A DNA stretch of 64,000 nt from Balanoglossus misakiensis (lineage: Eukaryota; Hemichordata): assembly GCA_040954595.2 (NCBI GenBank), contig CM082593.2, positions 5,704,001 through 5,768,000 on the forward strand, in the 5' to 3' direction. Shown here in pieces: positions 26,201 through 39,081 of the stretch. Position numbers and translations under genes: made by a program. Position 1 is the first letter of the stretch. Each line of letters begins with the position of its first letter. Under the pieces are notes generated by a model that searched no databases, had not been told where the DNA came from, and worked only from the letters and a program-made list of their open reading frames with translations.

Positions 26201-29200
26201 GTTTTTGTCGAAAAACCACCAAATTTTGAAATTTCGCGAAGTCGAAAAATTTACATTTCTGGGTGATTTTCATGAGCTATAACCCATGGTTTTTGTCGAA
26301 AAACCACCAAATTTTGAAATTCCGCAAAGTCGAAAAATTGACATTTCTGGGTGATTTTCATGAGCTATAACCCATGGTTTTTGTCGAAAAACCACCAAAT
26401 TTCGGAATTTCGCGAAGTCGAAAAATTGACATTTCTGGGTGATTTTCATGAGCTATAACCCATGGTTTTTGTCGAAAAACCACCAAATTTATGAATTTCG
26501 CGAAGTCGAAAAATTGACATTTCTGGGTGATTTTCATGAGCTATAACCCATGGTTTTTGTCGAAAAACCACCAAATTTTGAAATTTCGCGAAGTCGAAAA
26601 ATTGACATTTCTGGGTGATTTTCATGAGCTATAACCCATGGTTTTTGTCGAAAAACCACCAAATTTCGGAATTTCGCGAAGTCGAAAAATTGACATTTCT
26701 GGGTGATTTTCATGAGCTATAACCCATGGTTTTTGTCGAAAAACCACCAAATTTTGAAATTTCGCGAAGTCGAAAAATTGACATTTCTTGACGATTTTCA
26801 TGAGCTATAACCCATGGTTTTTGTCGAAAAACCACCAAATTTTAAAATTCCGCAAAGTCGAAAAATTGTCATTTTTGGATGATTTTCATGAGCTATAACA
26901 CATAATTTTTTCAAAAATCGGCCAAATTTTGAAATTCCGCAAAGTCGAAAAATTGTCATTTCTGGGTAATTTTCATGAGCTATAACCCATGGTTTTTGTC
27001 GAAAAACCACCAAAATTTTGAAATTTCGCGAAATCGAAAAATTGACATTTCTGGGTGATTTTCATGAGCTATAACCCATGGTTTTTGTCGAAAAACCACC
27101 AAATTTTGAAATTTCGCGAAGTCGAAAAATTGACATTTCTGGGTGATTTTCATGAGCTATAACCCATGGTTTTTGTCGAAAAACCACCAAATTTTGAAAT
27201 TCCGCAAATTCGAAAAATTTACATTTCTCGGTGATTTTCATGAGCTATAACCCATGGTTTTTGTCGAAAAACCACCAAATATTGAAATTTCGCACAGTCG
27301 AAAAATTGTCATTTTTGGACGATTTTCATGAGCTATAACCCATGGTTTTTGTCGAAAAACCACCAAATTTTGAAATTCCGCAAAGTCGAAAAATTGTCAT
27401 TTTTGGATGATTTTCATGAGCTATAACCCATGATTTTTTCAAAAATAGGCCAAATTTTGAAATTCCGCAAAGTCAAAAAATTGTCATTTTTGGATGATTT
27501 TCATGAGCTATAACCCATGGTTTTTGTCGAAAAACCACCAAATTTTGAAATTTCGCGAAATCAAAAAATTGACATTTCTGGGTGATTTTCATGAGCTATA
27601 ACCCATGGTTTTTGTCGAAAAACCACCAAATTTCGAAATTTCGCGAAGTCGAAAAATTGACATTTCTGGGTGATTTTCATGAGCTATAACCCATGGTTTT
27701 TGTCGAAAAACCACCAAATTTTGAAATTTCGCTTAGTCGAAAAATTGACATTTCTGGGTGATTTTCATGAGCTATAACCCATGGTTTTTGTCGAAAAACC
27801 ACCAAATTTTGAAATTCCGCAAATTCGAAAAATTTACATTTCTCGGTGATTTTCATGAGCTATAACCCATGGTTTTTGTCGAAAAACCACCAAATATTGA
27901 AATTTCGCACAGTCGAAAAATTGTCATTTTTGGACGATTTTCATGAGCTATAACCCATGATTTTTTCAAAAATAGGCCAAATTTTGAAATTCCGCAAAGT
28001 CGAAAAATTGTCATTTTTGGATGATTTTCATGAGCTATAACCCATGGTTTTTGTCGAAAAACCACCTAATTTCGGAATTTCGCGAAGTCGAAAAATTGAC
28101 ATTTCTGGGTGATTTTCATGAGCTATAACCCATGGTTTTTGTCGAAAAACCACCAAATTTTGAAATTTCGCGAAGTCGAAAAATTGACATTTCTGGGTGA
28201 TTTTCATGAGCTATAACCAATGGTTTTTGTCGAAAAACCACCAAATTTTGAAATTTCGCGAAGTCGAAAAATTGACATTTCTGGGTGATTTTCATGAGCT
28301 ATAACCCATGGTTTTTGTCGAAAAACCACCAAATTTTGAAATTCCGCAAAGTCGAAAAATTGACATTTCTGGGTGATTTTCATGAGCTATAACCCATGGT
28401 TTTTGTCGAAAAACCACCAAATTTCGGAATTTCGCGAAGTCGAAAAATTGACATTTCTGGGTGATTTTCATGAGCTATAACCCATGGTTTTTGTCGAAAA
28501 ACCACCAAATTTATGAATTTCGCGAAGTCGAAAAATTGACATTTCTGGGTGATTTTCATGAGCTATAACCCATGGTTTTTGTCGAAAAACCACCAAATTT
28601 TGAAATTTCGCGAAGTCGAAAAATTGACATTTCTGGGTGATTTTCATGAGCTATAACCCATGGTTTTTGTCGAAAAACCACCAAATTTCGGAATTTCGCG
28701 AAGTCGAAAAATTGACATTTCTGGGTGATTTTCATGAGCTATAACCCATGGTTTTTGTCGAAAAACCACCAAATTTTGAAATTTCGCGAAGTCGAAAAAT
28801 TGACATTTCTTGACGATTTTCATGAGCTATAACCCATGGTTTTTGTCGAAAAACCACCAAATTTTAAAATTCCGCAAAGTCGAAAAATTGTCATTTTTGG
28901 ATGATTTTCATGAGCTATAACACATAATTTTTTCAAAAATCGGCCAAATTTTGAAATTCCGCAAAGTCGAAAAATTGTCATTTCTGGGTAATTTTCATGA
29001 GCTATAACCCATGGTTTTTGTCGAAAAACCACCAAAATTTTGAAATTTCGCGAAATCGAAAAATTGACATTTCTGGGTGATTTTCATGAGCTATAACCCA
29101 TGGTTTTTGTCGAAAAACCACCAAATTTTGAAATTTCGCGAAGTCGAAAAATTGACATTTCTGGGTGATTTTCATGAGCTATAACCCATGGTTTTTGTCG

Positions 29201-29300
29201 AAAAACCACCAAATTTTGAAATTCCGCAAATTCGAAAAATTTACATTTCTCGGTGATTTTCATGAGCTATAACCCATGGTTTTTGTCGAAAAACCACCAA
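23284..29300 (-). repeat. Nested block duplications of 11, 17 and 23 satellite units
   Basis: A composite of 88-bp and 87-bp units, recognisable by cgcacagtcg and aaaataggcc variants, recurs starting at about 23384, 24337, 25831 and 27853. The spacings are 953, 1,494 and 2,022 bp. A second marker block (acataattttttc) recurs at about 25400, 26900 and 28920, with the same 1,494 and 2,022 spacings. The 953-bp step includes a unit lacking 14 bases (tttccatgg in place of the full phrase). Confidence 0.85.
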
Positions 29301-29639
29301 ATATTGAAATTTCGCACAGTCGAAAAATTGTCATTTTTGGACGATTTTCATGAGCTATAACCCATGGTTTTTGTCGAAAAACCACCAAATTTTGAAATTC
29401 CGCAAAGTCGAAAAATTGTCATTTTTGGATGATTTTCATGAGCTATAACCCATGATTTTTTCAAAAATAGGCCAAATTTTGAAATTCCGCAAAGTCGAAA
29501 AATTGTCATTTTTGGATGATTTTCATGAGCTATAACCCATGGTTTTTGTCGAAAAACCACCAAATTTTGAAATTTCGCGAAGTCGAAAAATTGACATTTC
29601 TGGGTGATTTTCATGAGCTATAACCCATGGTTTTTGTCG

Positions 29640-32600
29640 AAAAACCACCAAATTTTGAAATTCCGCAAAGTCGAAAAATTGACATTTCTGGGTGATTTTC
29701 ATGAGCTATAACCCATGGTTTTTGTCGAAAAACCACCAAATTTCGGAATTTCGCGAAGTCGAAAAATTGACATTTCTGGGTGATTGTCATGAGCTATAAC
29801 TCATGGTTTTTGTCGAAAAACCACCAAATTTCGGAATTTCGCGAAGTCGAAAAATTGACATTTCTGGGTGATTTTCATGAGCTATAACCCATGGTTTTTG
29901 TCGGAAAACCACCAAATTTTGAAATTTCGCGAAGTCGAAAAATTGACATTTCTGGGTGATTTTCATGAGCTATAACCCATGGTTTTTGTCGAAAAACCAC
30001 CAAATTTCGGAATTTCGCGAAGTCGAAAAATTGACATTTCTGGGTGATTTTCATGAGCTATAACCCATGGTTTTTGTCGAAAAACCACCAAATTTTAAAA
30101 TTCCGCAAAGTCGAAAAATTGTCATTTTTGGATGATTTTCATGAGCTATAACACATAATTTTTTCAAAAATCGGCGAAATTTTGAAATTCCGCAAAGTCG
30201 AAAAATTGTCATTTCTGGGTAATTTTCATGAGCTATAAGCCATGGTTTTTGTCGAAAAACCACCAAATTTTGAAATTTCGCGAAATCGAAAAATTGACAT
30301 TTCTGGGTGATTTTCATGAGCTATAACCCATGGTTTTTGTCGAAAAACCACCAAATTTCGAAATTTCGCGAAGTCGAAAAATTGACATTTCTGGGTGATT
30401 TTCATGAGCTATAACCCATGGTTTTTGTCGAAAAACCACCAAATTTTGAAATTTCGCGAAGTCGAAAAATTGACATTTCTGGGTGATTTTCATGAGCTAT
30501 AACCCATGGTTTTTGTCGAAAAACCACCAAATTTTGAAATTCCGCAAATTCGAAAAATTTACATTTCTCGGTGATTTTCATGAGCTATAACCCATGGTTT
30601 TTGTCGAAAAACCACCAAATATTGAAATTTCGCACAGTCGAAAAATTGTCATTTTTGGACGATTTTCATGAGCTATAACCCATGGTTTTTGTCGAAAAAC
30701 CACCAAATTTTGAAATTCCGCAAAGTCGCAAAATTGTCATTTTTGGATGATTTTCATGAGCTATAACCCATGATTTTTTCAAAAATAGGCCAAATTTTGA
30801 AATTCCGCAAAGTCGAAAAATTGTCATTTTTGGATGATTTTCATGAGCTATAACCCATGGTTTTTGTCGAAAAACCACCAAATTTTGAAATTTCGCGAAG
30901 TCGAAAAATTGACATTTCTTGACGATTTTCATGAGCTATAACCCATTGTTTTTGTCGAAAAACCACCAAATTTTAAAATTCCGCAAAGTCGAAAAATTGT
31001 CATTTTTGGATGATTTTCATGAGCTATAACACATAATTTTTTCAAAAATCGGCCAAATTTTGAAATTCCGCTAAGTCGAAAAATTGACATTTCTGGGTGA
31101 TTTTCATGAGCTATAACCCATGGTTTTTGTCGAAAAACCACCAAATTTTGAAATTTCGCGAAGTCGAAAAATTGACATTTCTGGGTGATTTTCATGAGCT
31201 ATAACCCATGGTTTTTGTCGAAAAACCACCAAATTTCGAAATTTCGCGAAGTCGAAAAATTGACATTTCTGGGTGATTTTCATGAGCTATAACCCATGGT
31301 TTTTGTCGAAAAACCACCAAATTTTGAAATTTCGCGAAGTCGAAAAATTGACATTTCTGGGAGATTTTCATGAGCTATAACCCAAGGTTTTTGTCGAAAA
31401 ACCACCAAATTTTGAAATTCCGCAAAGTCGAAAAATTGACATTTCTGAGTGATTTTCATGAGCTATAACCCATGGTTTTTGTCGAAAAACCACCAAATAT
31501 TGAAATTTCGCGAAGTCGAAAAATTGACATTTCTTGACGATTTTCATGAGCTATAACCCATGGTTTTTGTCGAAAAACCACCAAATTTTGAAATTCCGCA
31601 AAGTCGAAAAATTGACATTTCTGGGTGATTTTCATGAGCTATAACCCATGGTTTTTGTCGAAAAACCACCAAATTTCGGAATTTCGCGAAGTCGAAAAAT
31701 TGACATTTCTGGGTGATTGTCATGAGCTATAACTCATGGTTTTTGTCGAAAAACCACCAAATTTCGGAATTTCGCGAAGTCGAAAAATTGACATTTCTGG
31801 GTGATTTTCATGAGCTATAACCCATGGTTTTTGTCGGAAAACCACCAAATTTTGAAATTTCGCGAAGTCGAAAAATTGACATTTCTGGGTGATTTTCATG
31901 AGCTATAACCCATGGTTTTTGTCGAAAAACCACCAAATTTCGGAATTTCGCGAAGTCGAAAAATTGACATTTCTGGGTGATTTTCATGAGCTATAACCCA
32001 TGGTTTTTGTCGAAAAACCACCAAATTTTAAAATTCCGCAAAGTCGAAAAATTGTCATTTTTGGATGATTTTCATGAGCTATAACACATAATTTTTTCAA
32101 AAATCGGCGAAATTTTGAAATTCCGCAAAGTCGAAAAATTGTCATTTCTGGGTAATTTTCATGAGCTATAAGCCATGGTTTTTGTCGAAAAACCACCAAA
32201 TTTTGAAATTTCGCGAAATCGAAAAATTGACATTTCTGGGTGATTTTCATGAGCTATAACCCATGGTTTTTGTCGAAAAACCACCAAATTTCGAAATTTC
32301 GCGAAGTCGAAAAATTGACATTTCTGGGTGATTTTCATGAGCTATAACCCATGGTTTTTGTCGAAAAACCACCAAATTTTGAAATTTCGCGAAGTCGAAA
32401 AATTGACATTTCTGGGTGATTTTCATGAGCTATAACCCATGGTTTTTGTCGAAAAACCACCAAATTTTGAAATTCCGCAAATTCGAAAAATTTACATTTC
32501 TCGGTGATTTTCATGAGCTATAACCCATGGTTTTTGTCGAAAAACCACCAAATATTGAAATTTCGCACAGTCGAAAAATTGTCATTTTTGGACGATTTTC

Positions 32601-33505
32601 ATGAGCTATAACCCATGGTTTTTGTCGAAAAACCACCAAATTTTGAAATTCCGCAAAGTCGCAAAATTGTCATTTTTGGATGATTTTCATGAGCTATAAC
32701 CCATGATTTTTTCAAAAATAGGCCAAATTTTGAAATTCCGCAAAGTCGAAAAATTGTCATTTTTGGATGATTTTCATGAGCTATAACCCATGGTTTTTGT
32801 CGAAAAACCACCAAATTTTGAAATTTCGCGAAGTCGAAAAATTGACATTTCTTGACGATTTTCATGAGCTATAACCCATTGTTTTTGTCGAAAAACCACC
32901 AAATTTTAAAATTCCGCAAAGTCGAAAAATTGTCATTTTTGGATGATTTTCATGAGCTATAACACATAATTTTTTCAAAAATCGGCCAAATTTTGAAATT
33001 CCGCTAAGTCGAAAAATTGACATTTCTGGGTGATTTTCATGAGCTATAACCCATGGTTTTTGTCGAAAAACCACCAAATTTTGAAATTTCGCGAAGTCGA
33101 AAAATTGACATTTCTGGGTGATTTTCATGAGCTATAACCCATGGTTTTTGTCGAAAAACCACCAAATTTCGAAATTTCGCGAAGTCGAAAAATTGACATT
33201 TCTGGGTGATTTTCATGAGCTATAACCCATGGTTTTTGTCGAAAAACCACCAAATTTTGAAATTTCGCGAAGTCGAAAAATTGACATTTCTGGGAGATTT
33301 TCATGAGCTATAACCCAAGGTTTTTGTCGAAAAACCACCAAATTTTGAAATTCCGCAAAGTCGAAAAATTGACATTTCTGAGTGATTTTCATGAGCTATA
33401 ACCCATGGTTTTTGTCGAAAAACCACCAAATATTGAAATTTCGCGAAGTCGAAAAATTGACATTTCTTGACGATTTTCATGAGCTATAACCCATGGTTTT
33501 TGTCG
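29640..33505 (-). repeat. 22-unit higher-order repeat, two copies of 1,933 bp
   Basis: Markers recur 1,933 bp apart: tgattgtcat (29781 and 31714), gtctgag-type and tataagcc variants, and open frames at 30051/31984, 30666/32599 and 30929/32862 that are identical in sequence. 1,933 equals 19 x 88 plus 3 x 87, so both unit classes were copied together. Confidence 0.88.
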
Positions 33506-33885
33506 AAAAACCACCAAATTTTGAAATTCCGCACAGTCGAAAAATTGTCATTTTTGGACGATTTTCATGAGCTATAACCCATGGTTTTGTCGAAAAACCA
33601 CCAAATTTTGAAATTCCGCAAAGTCGAAAAATTGTCATTTTTGGACGATTTTCATGAGCTATAACCCATGGTTTTTGTCGAAAAACCACCAAATTTTGAA
33701 ATTCCGCAAAGTCGAAAAATTGTCATTTTTGGATGATTTTCATGAGCTATAACCCATGATTTTTTCAAAAATCGGCCAAATTTCGAAATTCCGCAAAGTC
33801 GAAAAATTCTCATTTTTGGATGATTTCCATGAGCTATAACCCATGGTTTTTGTCGAAAAAAAACCAAATATTGAAATGACAATTT

Positions 33886-36800
33886 AGCTCATGAAAATCG
33901 TCAAGAAATGTCAATTTTTCGACTTCGCGAAATTTCAAAATTTGGTGGTTTTTCGACAAAAACCATGGGTTATAGCTCATGAAAATCACCCAGAAATGTC
34001 TATTTTTCGACTTCGCGAAATTTCGAAATTTGGTGGTTTTTCGTCAAAAACCATGGGTTATAGCTCATGAAAATCACCCAGAAATGTCAATTTTTCGACT
34101 TTGCGGAATTTCGAAATTTGGTGGTTTTTCGACAAAAACCATGGGTTATAGCTCATGAAAATCACCCAGAAATGTCAATTTTTCGACTTCGCGAAATTTC
34201 GAAATTTGGTGGTTTTTCGACAAAAACCATGGGTTATAGCTCATGAAAATCACCCAGAAATGTCAATTTTTCGACTTCGCGAAATTTCAAAATTTGGTGG
34301 TTTTTCGACAAAAACCATGGGTTATAGCTCATGAAAATCACCCAGAAATGTCAATTTTTCGACCTCGCGAAATTTCCAAATTTGGTGGTTTTTCGACAAA
34401 AACCATGGGTTATAGCTCATGAAAATCATCCAAAAATGACAATTTTTCGACTTCGCGGAATTTCAAAATTTGGTGGTTTTTCGACAAAAACCATGGGTTA
34501 TAGCTCATGAAAATCGTCCAGAAATGTCAATTTTTCGACTTCGCGAAATTTCAATATTTGGTGGTTTTTCGACAAAAACCATGGGTTATAGCTCATGAAA
34601 ATCGTCAAGAAATGTCAATTTTTCGACTTCGCGAAATTTCAAAATTTGGTGGTTTTTCGACAAAAACCATGGGTTATAGCTCATGAAAATCGTCAAGAAA
34701 TGTCAATTTTTCGACTTCGCGAAATTTCAAAATTTGGTGGTTTTTCGACAAAAACCATGGGTTATAGCTCATGAAAATCACCCAGAAATGTCAATTTTTC
34801 GACTTCGCGAAATTTCAAGATTTGGTGGATTTTCGACAAAAACCATGGGTTATAGCTCATGAAAATCGTCAAGAAATGTCAATTTTTCGACTTCACGAAA
34901 TTTCGAAATTTGGTGGTTTTTCGACAAAAACCATGGGTTATAGCTCATGAAAATCACCCAGAAATGTCAATTTTTCGACTTCGCGAAATTTCAAAATTTG
35001 GAGGTTTTTCGACAAAAACCATGGGTTATAGCTCATGAAAATCGTCAAGAAATGTCAATTTTTCGACTTCGCGAAATTTCGAAATTTGGTGGTTTTTCGA
35101 CAAAAACCATGGGTTATAGCTCATGAAAATCACCCAGAAATGTCAATTTTTCGACTTCGCGAAATTTCAAAATTTGGTGGTTTTTCGACAAAAACCATGG
35201 GTTATAGCTCATGAAAATCGTCAAGAAATGTCAATTTTTCGACTTCGCGAAATTTCAAAATTTGGTGGTTTTTCGACAAAAACCATGGGTTATAGCTCAT
35301 GAAAATCACCCAGAAATGTCAATTTTTCGACTTCGCGAAATTTCAAGATTTGGTGGATTTTCGACAAAAACCATGGGTTATAGCTCATGAAAATCGTCAA
35401 GAAATGTCAATTTTTCGACTTCACGAAATTTCGAAATTTGGTGGTTTTTCGACAAAAACCATGGGTTATAGCTCATGAAAATCACCCAGAAATGTCAATT
35501 TTTCGACTTCGCGAAATTTCAAAATTTGGAGGTTTTTCGACAAAAACCATGGGTTATAGCTCATGAAAATCGTCAAGAAATGTCAATTTTTCGACTTCGC
35601 GAAATTTCGAAATTTGGTGGTTTTTCGACAAAAACCATGGGTTATAGCTCATGAAAATCACCCAGAAATGTCAATTTTTCGACTTCGCGAAATTTCAAAA
35701 TTTGGTGGTTTTTCGACAAAAACCATGGGTTATAGCTCATGAAAATCACCCAGAAATGTCAATTTTTCGACTTCGCGAAATTTCCAAATTTGGTGGTTTT
35801 TCGACAAAAACCATGGGTTATAGCTCATGAAAATCGTCAAGAAATGTCAATTTTTCGACTTCGCGAAATTTCAAAATTTGGTGGTTTTTCGACAAAAACC
35901 ATGGGTTATAGCTCATGAAAATCGTCAAGAAATGTCAATTTTTCGACTTCGCGAAATTTCGAAATTTGGTGGTTTTTCGTCAAAAACCATGGGTTATAGC
36001 TCATGAAAATCGTCAAGAAATGTCAATTTTTCGACTTCGCGAAATTTCAAGATTTGGTGGATTTTCGACAAAAACCATGGGTTATAGCTCATGAAAATCG
36101 TCAAGAAATGTCAATTTTTCGACTTCGCGAAATTTCGAAATTTGGTGGTTTTTCGACAAAAACCATGGGTTATAGCTCATGAAAATCACCCAGAAATGTC
36201 AATTTTTCGACTTCGCGAAATTTCAAAATTTGGTGGTTTTTCGACAAAAACCATGGGTTATAGCTCATGAAAATCGTCAAGAAATGTCAATTTTTCGACT
36301 TCGCGAAATTTCGAAATTTGGTGGTTTTTCGACAAAAACCATGGGTTATAGCTCATGAAAATCGTCAAGAAATGTCAATTTTTCGACTTCGCGGAATTTC
36401 AAAATTTGGTGGTTTTTCGACAAAAACCATGTGTTATAGCACATGAAAATCATCCAAAAATGTCCATTTTTTGACTTTGCGGAGTTTCAAAATTTGGTGG
36501 TTTTTCGACAAAAACCAAATGTCAATTTTTCGACTTCGCGAAATTTCAAAATTTGGTGGTTTTTCGACAAAAACCATGGGCTATAGCTCATGAAAATCGT
36601 GAAGAAATGTCAATTTTTCGACTTCGCGAAATTTCGAAATTTGGTGGTTTTTCGACAAAAACCATGGGTTATAGCTCATGAAAATCACCCAGAAATGTAA
36701 ATTTTTCGACTTCGCGAAATTTCAAAATTTGGTGGTTTTTCGACAAAAACCATGGGTTATAGCTCATGAAAATCGTCAAGAAATGTCAATTTTTCGACTT

Positions 36801-38460
36801 CGCGAAATTTCGAAATTTGGTGGTTTTTCGTCAAAAACCATGGGTTATAGCTCATGAAAATCGTCAAGAAATGTCAATTTTTCGACTTCGCGAAATTTCA
36901 AAATTTGGTGGTTTTTCGACAAAAACCATGGGTTATAGCTCATGAAAATCATCCAAAAATGTCCATTTTTTGACTTTGCGGAATTTCAAAATTTCGCCGA
37001 TTTTTGAAAAAATCATGGGTTATAGCTCATGAAAATCATCCAAAAATGAGAATTTTTCGACTTTGCGGAATTTCAAAATTTGGCCGATTTTTGAAAAAAC
37101 CATTGGTTATAGCTCATGAAAATCACCCAGAAATGTCAATTTTTCGACTTCGCGAAATTTCAAAATTTGGTGGTTTTTCGACAAAAACCATGGGTTATAG
37201 CTCATGAAAATCACCCAGAAATGTCAATTTTTCGACTTCGCGATATTTCGAAATTTGGTGGTTTTTCGACAAAAACCATGGGTTATAGCTCATGAAAATC
37301 ACCCAGAAATGACAATTTTTCGACTTTGCGGAATTTCAAAATTTGGCCGATTTTTGAAAAAATCATGGGTTATAGCTCATGAAAATCATCCAAAAATGTC
37401 CATTTTTTGACTTTGCGGAATTTCAAATTTTCGCCGATTTTTGAAAAAATCATGGGTTATAGCTCATGAAAATCATCCAAAAATGAGAATTTTTCGACTT
37501 TGCGGAATTTCAAAATTTGGTGGTTTTTCGACAAAAACCATGGGTTATAGCTCATGAAAATCGTCCAGAAATGTCAATTTTTCGACTTCGCGAAATTTCA
37601 ATATTTGGTGGTTTTTCGACAAAAACCATGGGTTATAGCTCATGAAAATCGTCAAGAAATGTCAATTTTTCGACTTCGCGAAATTTCAATATTTGGTGGT
37701 TTTTCGACAAAAACCATGGGTTATAGCTCATGAAAATCGTCAAGAAATGTCAATTTTTCGACTTCGCGAAATTTCAAAATTTGGTGGTTTTTCGACAAAA
37801 ACCATGGGTTATAGCTCATGAAAATCACCCAGAAATGTCAATTTTTCGACTTCGCGAAATTTCAAAATTTGGTGGTTTTTCGACAAAAACCATGGGTTAT
37901 AGCTCATGAAAATCACCCAGAAATGACAATTTTTCGACTTTGCGGAATTTCAAAATTTGGCCGATTTTTGAAAAAATCATGGGTTATAGCTCATGAAAAT
38001 CATCCAAAAATGTCCATTTTTTGACTTTGCGGAATTTCAAATTTTCGCCGATTTTTGAAAAAACCATGGGTTATAGCTCATGAAAATCTTCCAAAAATGA
38101 CAATTTTTCGACTTTGCGGAATTTCAAAATTTGGTGGTTTTTCGACAAAAACCATGGGTTATAGCTCATGAAAATCGTCAAGAAATGTCAATTTTTCGAC
38201 TTCGCGAAATTTCAAAATTTGGTGGTTTTTCGACATAAACCATGGGTTATAGCTCATGAAAATCACCCAGAAATGTCAATTTTTGACTTTGCGGAATTTC
38301 AAAATTTGGCCATTTTTTGAAAAAAATCATGGGTTATAGCTCATGAAAATTGTCAAAAAATGACAAATTCCCGACTTGGGGAATTTTTTGTGATTTTCTC
38401 ATTTTTGGACATTTTTCATGGATGAATGCTCATGAAAATTGTCAAAAAATGACAAATTCC
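33886..38460 (+). repeat. Satellite segment 3: forward, 88-bp class then mixed
   Basis: Units are again forward. The first 3 kb are 88-bp class units, with a marker variant (tttcaagatttggtgga) at about 34813, 35341 and 36045, that is 6 and 8 units apart. From about 36960 the 87-bp class returns, mixed with 88-bp units. The final units after about 38330 are diverged. Confidence 0.9.
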
Positions 38461-39081
38461 CGACTTTGAGACTTGTTCCAGAAGTGCTGATGTGTTGTGT
38501 ACACTAACTGTTTATTGGATATTGGGGAAACAAAGGTTTGCGGTGCACATGACCCTTAAAGTAAAGCACACATAACGATTAGTTTCATTCAGATCATTGT
38601 GGTATTTATTGCAAAAATGAATGCTGTTCAGGTGTGGAATGGAACAGGTTGAGGTAATCATGGTGAGTCAAGTGTAAGAAATATTTCTATTAACTCTTAG
38701 CCTCAAACGTGTTGCTTGATAATTTATTTACATGTACTTCTAGTTCTTTGTAGATGAAAAATTGGCCAGAGTACCTAAAAGTTCAAATGGAAGATCTGTT
38801 TAAGTCAGGATATCTTTGCACCATTTCAAATGTGCCATTTTAAACTGCACATCCTCTTCATGAAGTCAGACACACTCACAATGAATATAACAGTTTCAAA
38901 CAATTACAGTTTAATTTGCTATAATAATTAAAATTGTTAAACTTCAAAGAAACAAGGAAATATTTCATTTCAATTATCAACAAAACGGGCAATACATGTA
39001 ATATCCTCATCACCAATGAACAAGATAGCAGGGCTGAATAAATAGCTATGAAAATCATCACAAAAACCCAAACACAGTTCA
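38461..39081. other. Flank between satellite and MPP-beta stop (3' UTR of PMPCB)
   Basis: About 620 bases of AT-rich non-coding DNA. On the minus strand, AATAAA signals read as tttatt at 38723-38728 and 38605-38610, about 360 and 475 bases past the stop. Either could serve as the poly(A) signal of the minus-strand gene. No poly-T tract typical of a recent retrocopy is seen. Confidence 0.45.

Larger units (their letters stand above)
16760..33885 (-). repeat. Satellite segment 2: reverse, mainly 88-bp class with higher-order repeats
   Basis: About 195 units in reverse orientation. The first three or so after the junction and scattered later ones are of the 87-bp class; the rest are 88-bp. Shared rare variants show block duplications with exact spacings: 1,056 bp (12 units) at 17.5-19.6 kb, 953, 1,494 and 2,022 bp between 23.3 and 29.3 kb, and 1,933 bp (22 units) at about 29.6-33.5 kb. 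Confidence 0.92.
15231..38460. repeat. 23-kb satellite array of 87/88-bp units
   Basis: About 260 head-to-tail units fill the interval without interruption by other sequence. Two related classes alternate. An 87-bp class carries aaaaaatcatgggttatag and ggccgatttttg. An 88-bp class carries gacaaaaaccatgggtta and ggtggtttttcg. All units share gggttatagctcatgaaaat. Taking that phrase as forward, units are forward at 15231-16759, reverse at 16760-33885 and forward again to the end. The right end decays after about 38330 into degenerate units with tgacaaattcccgactt. Because 87 is divisible by three, runs of the 87-bp class give long accidental open frames such as 15047-15736. No spacers, transposase or terminal repeats of a mobile element are visible. 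It is tandem satellite DNA whose name I do not recognise. Confidence 0.97.

Noticed and set aside
16760-33885. Many 70-88 aa reverse-strand frames, several identical
   Set aside because: Their sizes and identity reflect the 88-bp unit (88 x 3 bases = 88 codons) and block duplications, not selection on protein.
15231-38460. CRISPR-like regular repeat array
   Set aside because: The units are head-to-tail without unique spacers, much longer than CRISPR repeats, and the genes around them are eukaryotic.
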